A stretch of 64,000 bases of DNA from positions 28,984-92,983 of the forward strand of contig NZ_FQUC01000017.1 in assembly GCF_900128985.1 (NCBI RefSeq). The letters are read 5' to 3'. Source of the stretch: Indolivaga macrotermitis (GTDB taxonomy: Bacteria > Bacteroidota > Bacteroidia > Bacteroidales > Dysgonomonadaceae). Both the position numbers and the translations under genes were made by a program. The notes beneath the pieces were generated by a model, which was given only the letters and a program-made list of their open reading frames with translations, had not been told where the DNA came from and made no database searches. Below are positions 18,165 through 27,066 of the stretch, one piece after another (positions within the stretch are counted from its first letter, which is position 1; every line of letters begins with the position of its first letter).

Positions 18165-18203
18165 GACTCCGATGCTCTTCACCTTTTTAAATTTTACATT
18201 GCG

Positions 18204-19592
18204 ATGCAAAACGTTGCAAATATTGAAGAATTAGAAAATAAACAAATCTCACGATTATTATGGCAGTACGCACTCCCTGCCATTGTGGGAACGATGGTCA
18301 ACTCCCTTTATAATGTTATAGACCGTATATTTATCGGGTTATGGGTCGGTGACGACGCAATATCAGCTCTGGGTCTCGTATTACCTATTATGAACATTAC
18401 CGCAGCTGTAGGTATGCTGGTGGGCGCCGGATCGGCAAGCCGCATTTCGATATTTCTGGGTAAGAAAGATATAGTTACAGCAGAAAAAATAGCCGGAACC
18501 TCTTTCGTTATGACTCTTATACTAAGCGGTATCGTCATACTGGGCTTACTCCTTTTCCTCGATCCTGTATTGAGATATGCCGGAGCCAGTGATGTTACAT
18601 TGCCTTACGCACGCGACTTTCTGGTCATTTTCCTTCCGGGAAACCTATTCCTGTCACTTTGCTTCAACTTCAATAATATGATGAGAGCATCGGGATACCC
18701 GAAGAAAGCGATGATAACCATGCTTATCAGTGTAGTTACCAATATTATATTAGCACCTATTTTTATCCATTATCTCGGCTGGGGAATCAAAGGTGCTGCC
18801 ACAGCTACATTTATAGCTATGGTCGTCGGTTTTATTTTTGTGATGCAACATTTTATGAATCCACGCAGCTTTATAAAGCTACGGGTAAAGAATTTACGCC
18901 TTTCTAAAAAAATAGTTTGGTCTATAACCTCTATCGGGATGTCGCCGTTCTTTATGCAGTTAGCTGCATCTGCCGTTATCTTCTTCATCATTTTCCAACT
19001 CCGCAAAGCTGCAGGAGATGATACACATGCCGGAGATATGGCTATAGGAGCATATACGATAGCCAATACACTATTGATGCTGATTGTAATGGTAGTAATA
19101 GGACTTACTCAGGGTATGCAACCGATAGTAGGATATAACTATGGAGCTAAAAATTATATACGGGTAAAGGATACTGTCGTTTATACGATAAAAATAGGTA
19201 TGGCTATCACTACCTTCGGATTCATATTAGGATTCTTCTTTCCTCATATATTCGTTAGTTTTTTCAATCCGGGACCTATTCTGGCGGAAGATTCGGTTAA
19301 TGCCTTACGGATACTTATTATCTGCTTTCCGTTAGTCGGATTTCAGCTTGTAGTGACTAACTTTTTCCAGTGTATAGGACAAGCCGGAAAATCTATTCTG
19401 CTGAGTTTAACCCGTCAGGTTTTGTTCCTTGTTCCGGCATTGTTTATAATGCCTCAGTATTTCGGGCTAAATGGAGTCTGGATGTCAATCCCTATCGCAG
19501 ACTCTCTGGCTACAGTCACTACTTTGATATTGTTTGTGATGCAAGTTAGGATACTGAAAAGAGAGGAAGCTTTACATAGTGATACTATTTGA
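18204..19592 (+). CDS. MATE family multidrug/metabolite exporter
   Basis: A 462-residue polytopic inner-membrane protein with about 12 membrane segments in two MatE halves. Recognisable blocks are YALPAIVGTMVNSLYNVIDR near the N-terminus, and in the second half VIGLTQGMQPIVGYNYGAKN, a conserved MATE loop. MATE proteins export cationic drugs or metabolites against Na+ or H+ gradients; the substrate here is unknown. The start at 18204 (MQNVANIEELENKQ) gives normal length. The gene stands alone, with a structured leader upstream and a terminator at 19611-19646. Confidence 0.94.
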   Translation: MQNVANIEELENKQISRLLWQYALPAIVGTMVNSLYNVIDRIFIGLWVGDDAISALGLVLPIMNITAAVGMLVGAGSASRISIFLGKKDIVTAEKIAGTSFVMTLILSGIVILGLLLFLDPVLRYAGASDVTLPYARDFLVIFLPGNLFLSLCFNFNNMMRASGYPKKAMITMLISVVTNIILAPIFIHYLGWGIKGAATATFIAMVVGFIFVMQHFMNPRSFIKLRVKNLRLSKKIVWSITSIGMSPFFMQLAASAVIFFIIFQLRKAAGDDTHAGDMAIGAYTIANTLLMLIVMVVIGLTQGMQPIVGYNYGAKNYIRVKDTVVYTIKIGMAITTFGFILGFFFPHIFVSFFNPGPILAEDSVNALRILIICFPLVGFQLVVTNFFQCIGQAGKSILLSLTRQVLFLVPALFIMPQYFGLNGVWMSIPIADSLATVTTLILFVMQVRILKREEALHSDTI

Positions 19593-19610
19593 GAACAGGA
19601 TAGTTATAGT

Positions 19611-19646
19611 AAAAAAAGAGAGACTAAAGTTTAGCCTCTCTTTTTT
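19611..19646. terminator. Bidirectional terminator between MATE and nucleotidyltransferase
   Basis: AAAAAAGAGAG-ACTAAA pairs with TTTAGC-CTCTCTTTTTT with one mismatch, giving a T run on either strand. It serves the two convergent genes ending at 19592 and 19669. Confidence 0.8.
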
Positions 19647-19668
19647 ATTCATATCATGTTATTTATCC

Positions 19669-20589
19669 TTATTTCCACAGAGGGCTTGGATATTCTCCAT
19701 TATCAGCCAATTGTTGCAGTTTAGCAACTACACCATCACGGTCTTCGGAATAAGTTACCCCAAACCATTTAGATGTGGTATCCAATACTTTTACATCGGC
19801 AGTTTTATTTGTAATAAGATGATCTACCATTAATGGAATGAAATATTCTGCTTTGAGGTTACTTTGGTTCAACTCTAAAAACTTAACGAAATATTCCGCT
19901 GAATACTGGAAATATTCGGGTGTAAATCCCCACATATTCATCGATACAGGTGTATTTTCGGCTAATTCGTACCAATAATTCTCTGCATCTTTATACTGGA
20001 TCTTACCGTCTTTGCGCTCGATATGAGTTCTTTCAACCACACTGGTAAGGAATCCGTCTTTATCTGTTTCGCAAACACCGCGTGCTACAGAACCGCTTTC
20101 CGACAATGTATTACACAAACGATATCCAACCATACAATAATGATTTTTACTACCTTCGAGATTTGTCAGGAATTTAGCCAAAGTTTCGAAACCGTCACGA
20201 CCATAAAAGTCATCTGCATTAATTACGGCAAACGGTTCTTTGATTACATCTTTTCCCATCAATACCGCATGGTTTGTACCCCATGGTTTTACCCTATCGG
20301 CATGAACTGTAAACCCTTCGGGTAAATCTGTCAATTCCTGAAATACTATTTCAACCGGAATATGCTTATCATATTTAGATGCTATTTTTTCTACAAACTC
20401 TTTTTCGAAAGACTTACGGATAACAAATACTAGTTTTCCGAACCCGCTTTTAACTGCATCATAGATCGAATAATCCATGATAGTCTCACCATTGGGACCT
20501 AGTCCATCCAGTTGTTTTAGTCCTCCATAACGGCTACCCATTCCGGCAGCAAGTACAAATAACGTTGGTTTCATTTGGTTTAGTTTCAT
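19669..20589 (-). CDS. Sugar-nucleotidyltransferase-like protein (NTP_transferase)
   Basis: A 306-residue cytosolic enzyme with the NTP-transferase signature LFVLAAGMGSRYGGLKQ near the N-terminus, followed by GPNGETIMDYSIYDAVKSGF and, further on, FAVINADDFYGRDGFETLA (the metal/sugar-binding aspartates). These features fit nucleotidyl transfer to a sugar phosphate, but the sugar cannot be told. The first ATG (20589) adds five residues before MKPTLFVLAAG, and the second at 20574 is equally possible. A -7-like element is at 20606-20613. It is transcribed alone. Confidence 0.8.
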   Translation of the reverse strand: MKLNQMKPTLFVLAAGMGSRYGGLKQLDGLGPNGETIMDYSIYDAVKSGFGKLVFVIRKSFEKEFVEKIASKYDKHIPVEIVFQELTDLPEGFTVHADRVKPWGTNHAVLMGKDVIKEPFAVINADDFYGRDGFETLAKFLTNLEGSKNHYCMVGYRLCNTLSESGSVARGVCETDKDGFLTSVVERTHIERKDGKIQYKDAENYWYELAENTPVSMNMWGFTPEYFQYSAEYFVKFLELNQSNLKAEYFIPLMVDHLITNKTADVKVLDTTSKWFGVTYSEDRDGVVAKLQQLADNGEYPSPLWK

Positions 20590-20605
20590 TTAATGTTATG
20601 AACCA

Positions 20606-20613
20606 CAAAGTTA
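20606..20613 (-). promoter_or_regulatory. -7 element for the nucleotidyltransferase gene
   Basis: On the minus strand TAACTTTG fits TAnnTTTG, about 17-32 nt before the two candidate ATGs. Confidence 0.5.
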
Positions 20614-20721
20614 GTTTTTTTGAAACAATAGCGCGTTTTTTCTAAGACAAAAAGGGTATAAGGTTAATCTCGCCAATATTAATTACATACAGCCTTTCTT
20701 TTTGCACCACTCATATTATAA

Positions 20722-22848
20722 TCACTGGTCGAGGCCTTTCATCGATAAGGCGACCCTTTTGCGGGCAACATCTACTGATATAACTTTTGCCTGTACATAC
20801 TGATGCAGAGACACTATCTCCGTAGGATCAGATACAAAACGATCGGCCAACTCCGAGATATGTACCAACCCGTTCTCTTTGATCCCGACATCAACAAAAC
20901 AACCAAAATTAGTTACATTTGTTACGATACCCGGCAGAATCATTCCCTCCCGTAAATCTTCGATTGTTTTAATTGAGGGATCGAACTCAAAAGCCTGTAT
21001 CTTCTTTCGTGGATCGCGCCCCGGTTTATCCAGCTCCTGAATAATGTCATTAAGGGTTGGTAATCCAACTTTGTCATTCACATATTTATTCAGATCCAGT
21101 TTTTTCTTTAATTCTTTATTATCGATCAAATCTTTAATATTACATTTCAGATCTTTAGCCATCGTTTCCACAATATGATAACTCTCAGGGTGAACAGACG
21201 AGTTATCCAACGGATTCTGAGCATCGGCAATACGAAGGAATCCGGCACACTGCTCAAATGCTTTTTCACCCATACGGGGTACTTTCATCAATTCTTTTCT
21301 TGTTTTGAATGCTCCATGTTCGGCTCTATAATCGACGATATTTTGTGCCAGTGTAGGTCCCAAGCCCGATATATAAGTCAGAAGATGCTTACTCGCAGTA
21401 TTTACATTGACCCCGACCAAGTTTACACAACTTTCGACAGTTAAGTCCAGTGACTTTTTCAGCTTTGTCTGATCTACATCGTGCTGGTACTGGCCTACTC
21501 CTATCGATTTCGGATCTATTTTCACTAATTCGGCTAACGGATCCATAAGTCGACGACCGATAGAGACTGCACCACGTACTGTGACATCGTATTCAGGAAA
21601 TTCTTCCCTCGCTATTTTTGATGCCGAATAAATAGATGCGCCATTTTCACTTACAACAAATACCTGAACCTCTTTTTCGTAACGGAGGTTAGTTATGAAG
21701 TGCTCTGTTTCGCGGCTGGCTGTACCATTACCTATAGCAATAGCATCTATTTTATATGTAGAAACCAGCTGTACTATTTTATTTCCGGCTTTATGAGTTT
21801 CATTCTGTGGCGGATGCGGATAAACAGCTTCATTATGCAACAAATTCCCTTGTGCATCCAGACAAACGACCTTACAACCGGTACGATATCCCGGGTCGAT
21901 ACCCAACACCCGTTTTTGTCCCAATGGCGCAGCCAATAGTAACTGACGCAGATTTTCGGTAAAAACGCGGATTGCTTCTTCGTCAGCAACCTCCTTCGAT
22001 GCTGCTGCAAATTCGGTCTCTATTGACGATTTCAGCAAACGCTTATATGCATCCTTCACAGCGGCCTCTACATATTCTGATGCTTCGGTCGATCCTTTCA
22101 CAAACTTGCGGTTAAGGCGTTCGAGTGCATCTTCTTCTTCGGGACTGATATTTATTTTGAGAAAGCCTTCGGCCTCTCCCCTTCTCATTGCTAATAAACG
22201 ATGGGACGAACAACGGCTAAGACGTTCTTCGAGATCAAAATAATCCCTGTATTTATCGCCTTCTTCCTCTTTTCCTTTAACTACTTTCGAAGTAATAAAT
22301 GCTTCCCGTTGAAATAAATTACGAATAGTATTACGTGCCGATTCGTCTTCACTAACCCATTCGGCTATAATATCACAAGCGCCATTAATAGCCTCCTTCA
22401 CATCATTAACTTCACCTTTTACATACGCCAAAGCCTTAGACTCCACATCGAAACGCTGCTGAAGCATCAAAGCCTGTGCTAACCCTTCGAGTCCTTTCTT
22501 CCGGGCTATTTCCGCACGGGTCTGCCGTTTGGGTTTATATGGCAGGTAAATATCTTCCAGTTCTGTTGCATTCCAGCAATTTTCGATTCTGGATTTTAAT
22601 TCTGGTGTTAGTTTGTCCTGTTCTTCAATTGTCTTTAAGATTGTCTCCCTACGCTTGTTCAGTTCAGTCAGTTTATCGTAATGCTCTTTGATAGCTGCTA
22701 TCTGTACTTCATCAAGTCCTCCGGTCGCTTCTTTCCGGTAACGGCTAATGAAGGGGATGGTAGCTCCGCTATCTAACAGGTCGATTGTTTTTTCGATCTG
22801 GGTCTCGCGGATATTTAATGCTGAAGATATTAGTTTATTAATGGTCAT
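20722..22848 (-). CDS. tex: Tex family transcription accessory / RNA-binding protein
   Basis: A 708-residue Tex homologue. In order: N-terminal helical Tex region (TIPFISRYRKEATGGLDEVQ), a YqgF-like RNase H fold (LGIDPGYRTGCKVVCLDAQ), helix-hairpin-helix pair (about 490-560, YISGLGPTLAQNIVDYR), and a C-terminal S1 domain (GIVTNVTNFGCFVDVG then ENGLVHISEL). Tex/Spt6-like proteins bind nucleic acids and associate with transcription. Length is close to family usual (720-780). It is divergent from fldA and stands alone on its strand. Confidence 0.95.
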   Translation of the reverse strand: MTINKLISSALNIRETQIEKTIDLLDSGATIPFISRYRKEATGGLDEVQIAAIKEHYDKLTELNKRRETILKTIEEQDKLTPELKSRIENCWNATELEDIYLPYKPKRQTRAEIARKKGLEGLAQALMLQQRFDVESKALAYVKGEVNDVKEAINGACDIIAEWVSEDESARNTIRNLFQREAFITSKVVKGKEEEGDKYRDYFDLEERLSRCSSHRLLAMRRGEAEGFLKINISPEEEDALERLNRKFVKGSTEASEYVEAAVKDAYKRLLKSSIETEFAAASKEVADEEAIRVFTENLRQLLLAAPLGQKRVLGIDPGYRTGCKVVCLDAQGNLLHNEAVYPHPPQNETHKAGNKIVQLVSTYKIDAIAIGNGTASRETEHFITNLRYEKEVQVFVVSENGASIYSASKIAREEFPEYDVTVRGAVSIGRRLMDPLAELVKIDPKSIGVGQYQHDVDQTKLKKSLDLTVESCVNLVGVNVNTASKHLLTYISGLGPTLAQNIVDYRAEHGAFKTRKELMKVPRMGEKAFEQCAGFLRIADAQNPLDNSSVHPESYHIVETMAKDLKCNIKDLIDNKELKKKLDLNKYVNDKVGLPTLNDIIQELDKPGRDPRKKIQAFEFDPSIKTIEDLREGMILPGIVTNVTNFGCFVDVGIKENGLVHISELADRFVSDPTEIVSLHQYVQAKVISVDVARKRVALSMKGLDQ

Positions 22849-22970
22849 TGGTATATAAAGTGTTATATTTTTATCGTAATTTATTGTATTTTAACCGTTA
22901 GTCTATAGTTTCACAATCACTTATCCTTATTTATTAGTAGAAAAACCAACAAATATCATTATTTATTGGT

Positions 22971-23002
22971 ATTGTACAGACAATGAAATCCCTTTTACTT
23001 TG
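22971..23002 (+). promoter_or_regulatory. fldA promoter
   Basis: ATTG (22971-22974) lies 20 nt before TTACTTTG (22995-23002), a near match to the TTTG / TAnnTTTG pair at the right spacing. The leader to the fldA ATG would be about 45 nt. Confidence 0.55.
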
Positions 23003-23052
23003 TATTCAGATTAAAACCAAATTATTTATCACTTTTCAATTAAATAATAAAC

Positions 23053-23553
23053 ATGGCAAAGATAGGCATATACTACGGTTCTACAACCGGTAACACTCAA
23101 GATTTAGCTGACCGTATCGCAAAAGCTCTTAATGTTGCTTCGGCTGACGTACACGATGTAAGTTCGGCTGCTGCTGATTTCAACCCTTATGATGTTGTCC
23201 TGTTTGGTGGATCAACAATGGGCATGGGCGATTTTCAGGACGATTGGGAAACTTTTATCGACGATGTGAAAGATGCCGATCTTAATGGTAAAAAAGTTGC
23301 CTTGTTTGGCTGTGGTGACTCTGTATCTTACAGCGACACTTTTGGTGATGCCTTAGGTAAAATATACGAGGTAATCAAGAATAAAGGATGCCAGCTAATC
23401 GGAAGAACTTCTATAGAAGGTTACACTTTTGATAGTTCCGAGGCTGTAGTTGACGGTCAGTTCGTAGGATTACTTATCGACGAAGATAATGAATCAAACC
23501 TGACAGATCAGAGAGTAGCTCTTTGGTTAGAAGATTTGAAAAAACAAATTTGA
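23053..23553 (+). CDS. fldA: Flavodoxin FldA
   Basis: A 166-residue FMN-binding electron carrier. The phosphate-binding loop is IYYGSTTGNTQDLADRI at the N-terminus, the FMN-stacking regions include GGSTMGMGDFQDDW and FGCGDSVSYSDTF, and the C-terminus is QRVALWLEDLKKQI. It is of the long-chain type. The downstream DUF2023 gene (35 nt gap) is probably cotranscribed, with the terminator at 24046-24085. Confidence 0.97.
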   Translation: MAKIGIYYGSTTGNTQDLADRIAKALNVASADVHDVSSAAADFNPYDVVLFGGSTMGMGDFQDDWETFIDDVKDADLNGKKVALFGCGDSVSYSDTFGDALGKIYEVIKNKGCQLIGRTSIEGYTFDSSEAVVDGQFVGLLIDEDNESNLTDQRVALWLEDLKKQI

Positions 23554-23588
23554 TATACACCATATTAATCAATCTTTTTATATAGTCT

Positions 23589-23936
23589 ATGCAGGTTTTT
23601 AATCATCATATCTACGAATTCAAGAAAGGAGTACGCGACATGGTTCTCTGTACACTCTCAGCCAATCTGGAAGATAAAGTGATAGCAAAACTCGAACGAA
23701 ATGGCATTTGCTATATGATACAAAGGTTAAGAAAGGGCAATATCAATGTCTTTTTCGGGAAAGAAGAATGTCTTGTTGTAATAAACAAACTGTGCAAAAA
23801 CAGGTCTCTGGACCAGCTTTCGCCGGAAGAAGATTTTATGATCGGTACGCTTTTGGGCTACAGTGTCTGTGAACAATGCCGCCGTTATTGTAAAAGGAAG
23901 AAAACAGAGAGCGAAGTCATAGTAGAAAATATGTAA
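23589..23936 (+). CDS. DUF2023 family protein
   Basis: A 115-residue protein (MQVFNHHIYEFKKGVRDMVL...) of the DUF2023 family, which I know as a companion of flavodoxin genes. The C-terminal part carries CEQCRRYCKRKK (cysteines in CX2CX3C arrangement), which could bind metal. No function is established. Position, 35 nt after fldA in the same transcript, suggests a link to electron transfer or iron limitation (inference). Confidence 0.85.
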   Translation: MQVFNHHIYEFKKGVRDMVLCTLSANLEDKVIAKLERNGICYMIQRLRKGNINVFFGKEECLVVINKLCKNRSLDQLSPEEDFMIGTLLGYSVCEQCRRYCKRKKTESEVIVENM

Positions 23937-24045
23937 AAATATATAGCATTCGGCGTTACTCAGTAACAAAACAGGCCGAAAAGCCTTAGAATGCCATACT
24001 CAATATAGTGAATCATTTCTATTGATAGTTTTTTAGTTGATCATT

Positions 24046-24085
24046 TAATAGCCTCATGACGGGATGTCAAGAGGCTATTCTTTTT
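24046..24085. terminator. Terminator after fldA-DUF2023
   Basis: AATAGCCTC-ATGAC pairs with GTCA-AGAGGCTATT around a short GC loop and is followed by CTTTTT (plus strand). It also serves as the 3' boundary of the convergent nitroreductase gene. Confidence 0.8.
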
Positions 24086-24089
24086 ATCT

Positions 24090-24752
24090 TTATTTTATAT
24101 ACTGCACTTTATTGGCATCCCGGTTTTTCGCTTCGGGAGATTCATTCTTATAACCTACCGAAATTCCGAATATTACCTCATGGGTATCAGGCAAATTAAT
24201 AGCCTTTAATAAATCTTTTGCATCAGGTTTATTAAAGACACTTGCTACACTGCCAATTACACAAGTTCCGATATTCATCGATTCGGCACTCAGCAGAATG
24301 TTCTGAGCAAATAATCCACAGTCAACTTCACTTGCTCCATTATTTTTATCTTTGGCTACGATAATCAAAGTCGGTGCACCGTGGAATACACTAAAACCTT
24401 CTTGTTGAGCCTTAGATGCACTACCGGGCAGCGACTTACCTTTTGCATTCTCTACAAACTTCGCATTAATCTGAGCCAAGAGCTCTGGATTCTGAATAAC
24501 CCTCACTTCCCACGATTGCTTATTCAATGCACTGGGAGCATTTATTCCGCACTGTATAATAGTGTCCAATTGCGCCTGAGCCACTTGTTCCGGTTTATAG
24601 ACACGGATACTTCTACGGCTTAGGATATTTTCTACAACTACATTTTTGGGAGTTTCGAGTGTTTTCTCGGTTTGCGGCTCTTTCGCTGCCTGGTTACAAG
24701 ACACCAAAGCCAATAAGGAAATAGATAATACTGCTAAAATTTTCATACGCAT
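24090..24752 (-). CDS. Nitroreductase-family lipoprotein
   Basis: A 220-residue FMN-dependent nitroreductase-type protein carrying a lipoprotein signal peptide (lipobox ALVSC, Cys at residue 19). That would place it in the periplasm or membrane-tethered, which is unusual for this family. The fold is shown by ENILSRRSIRVYKPEQV, GINAPSALNKQSWEVRV, LFAQNILLSAESMNIGTCVI and VIFGISVGYK. Substrate is unknown. Its start lies 8 nt after the stop of the gene at 24761 on the same strand, so the two are probably cotranscribed. Confidence 0.88.
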   Translation of the reverse strand: MRMKILAVLSISLLALVSCNQAAKEPQTEKTLETPKNVVVENILSRRSIRVYKPEQVAQAQLDTIIQCGINAPSALNKQSWEVRVIQNPELLAQINAKFVENAKGKSLPGSASKAQQEGFSVFHGAPTLIIVAKDKNNGASEVDCGLFAQNILLSAESMNIGTCVIGSVASVFNKPDAKDLLKAINLPDTHEVIFGISVGYKNESPEAKNRDANKVQYIK

Positions 24753-24760
24753 AAATTTAA

Positions 24761-25162
24761 TTAGGTTTTATATACCTTTTTCAATATTAATTCAACGATC
24801 ATCTCTAAATCTTTATGACATTTCGGTATTTCCATAGCTAATGCTTTTAGAAATAATATTTTCTCTAGTGATATTACAAGATATTTCTCTTTTTCAATAG
24901 CATTTTCTTTTAGATAACTATAATCGAATGTACATATTTGATTCCACATTTCTAATCCGTATTCACATATTCCTATATCACCATACAAGTTTTTTATATT
25001 GTTTGGGTATTTTTCTTTTAATATTTTATGATCATCATTATGTATTACCAGATCAATATCTAGCCCAGCTTTACGCAAACCATAATACTCCATTGCTTTT
25101 CCTCCGATTATTAATGGTTTATGGATAAAGCTGTATCCCAATACCTGCCAATTTATCTCCAT
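24761..25162 (-). CDS. Small nucleotidyltransferase-fold protein (orphan)
   Basis: A 133-residue protein with a minimal nucleotidyltransferase signature: a GG pair (residues 20-21, LIIGGKAMEYYGLRK) and two aspartates in GLDIDLVI (D35, D37). This pattern is shared with MNT/AbiEii-type antitoxin or toxin enzymes and with DUF6036-like proteins. No partner gene of toxin type is next to it; it lies 8 nt before the nitroreductase gene on the same strand. Base use is very AT-rich compared with its neighbours, suggesting later acquisition (inference). Confidence 0.55.
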   Translation of the reverse strand: MEINWQVLGYSFIHKPLIIGGKAMEYYGLRKAGLDIDLVIHNDDHKILKEKYPNNIKNLYGDIGICEYGLEMWNQICTFDYSYLKENAIEKEKYLVISLEKILFLKALAMEIPKCHKDLEMIVELILKKVYKT

Positions 25163-25257
25163 TTAAAAGTACTACCTTATAATCTTCAAACTTAGTAAAT
25201 GTTTAAATTTAAGTAAGAATAAATTAAACAACACCTAAAAATTACATATTCAATTTT

Positions 25258-25875
25258 TTAATTATAAACCTGAATGTTTACAGGACTATACTTTATCTCT
25301 TTCTGGCAATCGGGATAATGCATATAAAACCGATCTGTTGTTTCTGGCTTTTCACGAACTATGGCCGGAATAACATCAACATTCTTTTGCTCCACAGTTG
25401 AGGATATCGAAGAAATCGCCAGCGTTGCTACAGCCCCGACTAGTCCATAATAAGACGATGTACTTACCATAAAATACGGAGAAGTTTTACGATCATAATG
25501 CACCGGTGACCAGTTTATATATACATTACCTGTGTAATATAAATTATCTGGATCACATGCCTCCAAAGTTAAATAACCATGAGGTAAATTAATAAAATAT
25601 TCTTTATACCATACCCGTTTTATTTCATAGTTTCCGGCTGGTACTTTCAGTATAAAATATCCTTCCGGATCTAATCTGACCTTATAGCTCGAACCCTTTT
25701 CTATATTTCGCATCTGAAAAAAGATGTCCTTAACCTTGATGTCCCCATCATTATAAATATTTAATCTACCGAATAGAATCGTTTCATTAGGCTTAGTCTC
25801 TAACGTGAATTTTTTATCGGTCGTGAAAGACGTCAAAATGAGTAAACTGAAAAATAAATATAATATGGGTTTCAT
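25258..25875 (-). CDS. Hypothetical secreted protein
   Basis: 205 residues from the ATG at 25875 (MKPILYLFFSLLILTSFTT), a clear signal peptide. An in-frame extension to 25938 would run across the pheS terminator and is rejected. The mature part has a stretch like a carboxypeptidase-regulatory or PEGA-type beta domain (YFILKVPAGNYEIKRVWYK) and a short hydrophobic segment (GLVGAVATLAISS). I do not recognise a family. Very AT-rich, like the gene at 24761. Confidence 0.65.
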   Translation of the reverse strand: MKPILYLFFSLLILTSFTTDKKFTLETKPNETILFGRLNIYNDGDIKVKDIFFQMRNIEKGSSYKVRLDPEGYFILKVPAGNYEIKRVWYKEYFINLPHGYLTLEACDPDNLYYTGNVYINWSPVHYDRKTSPYFMVSTSSYYGLVGAVATLAISSISSTVEQKNVDVIPAIVREKPETTDRFYMHYPDCQKEIKYSPVNIQVYN

Positions 25876-25901
25876 CTTTAAAGTATAATCTGCATTAAGA
25901 A

Positions 25902-25938
25902 AAAAGACCAACCTATCTAAACAGGCTGATCTTTTCAT
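25902..25938 (-). terminator. pheS terminator
   Basis: On the minus strand AAGATCAGCCT pairs (with two G-U pairs) with AGGTTGGTCTT, loop GTTTAGAT, then TTTT. It starts 28 nt past the pheS stop. Confidence 0.7.
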
Positions 25939-25965
25939 ATATTTTAGAAATGCCTATATATTTGT

Positions 25966-26985
25966 TTACTGGGCATTTTCGAATTGTTTCAAGAACCGAG
26001 AGTCATTTTCGGAGAACATACGCAAATCCTTAACCCTATATTTCAGATTTGTAATACGTTCTATTCCCATACCTAACGCATAACCGGAATATACTTTGCT
26101 ATCTATTCCGCAATTTTCCAAAACATTAGGATCAACCATTCCACATCCCAGAATTTCAACCCAGCCTGTATGTTTACAGAACGGACAACCTTTTCCGCCA
26201 CAGATATTACATGAGATGTCCATCTCCGCACTTGGTTCAGTAAAGGGGAAGTAGGATGGACGCAGACGAATTTTAGTATCAGCTCCAAACATTTCTTTCG
26301 CAAAGAACAGTAAGGCTTGTTTCAAGTCTGCAAACGATACATCTTTGTCAATATACAATGCTTCTACCTGATGAAAGAAGCAATGAGCCCGGTATGATAT
26401 AGCCTCGTTACGATATACACGCCCCGGACAGATAATTCTTATCGGTGGCTGTTGTTTCTCCATTACTCGCGTTTGTACAGATGATGTATGTGTACGCAAT
26501 ACAATCTCCGGACTACGGGCTATGAAAAATGTATCCTGCATATCACGTGCCGGATGATCGTCAGCAAAGTTCAGTGACGAGAATACATGCCAGTCGTCTT
26601 CTATCTCAGGACCTTCGGCTATCGAAAAGCCTAATCGTTTAAAAATATCACAGATTTCTTTTTTCACCAACGATAATGGATGGCGGCTGCCTAACTGTAC
26701 GGGATACGCCGTACGGGTAAGGTCGATAGTATCTTCTGATGTTGAGCTATTTTCGAGATTTTCTCTCAATAGGTTGATTCTATCCTGAGCTTTTGTTTTA
26801 AGTTCGTTCAGCCTCATCCCAATATTTTTCTTCTCTTCCGCCGCCACATTTCTGAAATCATCCATAAGCGCCGAAACAGCTCCTTTCTTGCTCAGAAAGC
26901 GAATTCTCAAATCCTCCAGTTCCTGAATATTAGAGGCTTTAATATCCTCAATTTCGGCTAGTAATTTGTTTATTTTCTCAATCAT
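25966..26985 (-). CDS. pheS: Phenylalanyl-tRNA synthetase alpha subunit
   Basis: Catalytic subunit of the alpha2-beta2 PheRS, charging tRNA-Phe. The 339 residues have the N-terminal coiled coil (residues 1-85), class II motifs 2 (RVYRNEAISYRAHCFFHQVE) and 3 (SGYALGMGIERITNLKYRV), the phenylalanine pocket region RLRPSYFPFTEPSAEMDI, and a cysteine pattern CNICGGKGCPFCKHTGW. Length is normal. A -7 element lies 30 nt upstream at 27015. pheT is not adjacent in this window. Confidence 0.97.
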   Translation of the reverse strand: MIEKINKLLAEIEDIKASNIQELEDLRIRFLSKKGAVSALMDDFRNVAAEEKKNIGMRLNELKTKAQDRINLLRENLENSSTSEDTIDLTRTAYPVQLGSRHPLSLVKKEICDIFKRLGFSIAEGPEIEDDWHVFSSLNFADDHPARDMQDTFFIARSPEIVLRTHTSSVQTRVMEKQQPPIRIICPGRVYRNEAISYRAHCFFHQVEALYIDKDVSFADLKQALLFFAKEMFGADTKIRLRPSYFPFTEPSAEMDISCNICGGKGCPFCKHTGWVEILGCGMVDPNVLENCGIDSKVYSGYALGMGIERITNLKYRVKDLRMFSENDSRFLKQFENAQ

Positions 26986-27014
26986 CAGAATCTATCCTTA
27001 ATTTATTTTGTACA

Positions 27015-27022
27015 CAAAGTTA
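27015..27022 (-). promoter_or_regulatory. -7 element for pheS
   Basis: On the minus strand TAACTTTG fits TAnnTTTG, 30 nt before the pheS ATG. Confidence 0.5.
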
Positions 27023-27066
27023 CATTTTCTTTTCTAAAAAAATAATAGTAATCAGAAGTATCCGGA

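Noticed and set aside
25876..25938. N-terminal extension of the 25258 gene
   Set aside because: It crosses the pheS terminator hairpin, and the signal peptide begins only at 25875.
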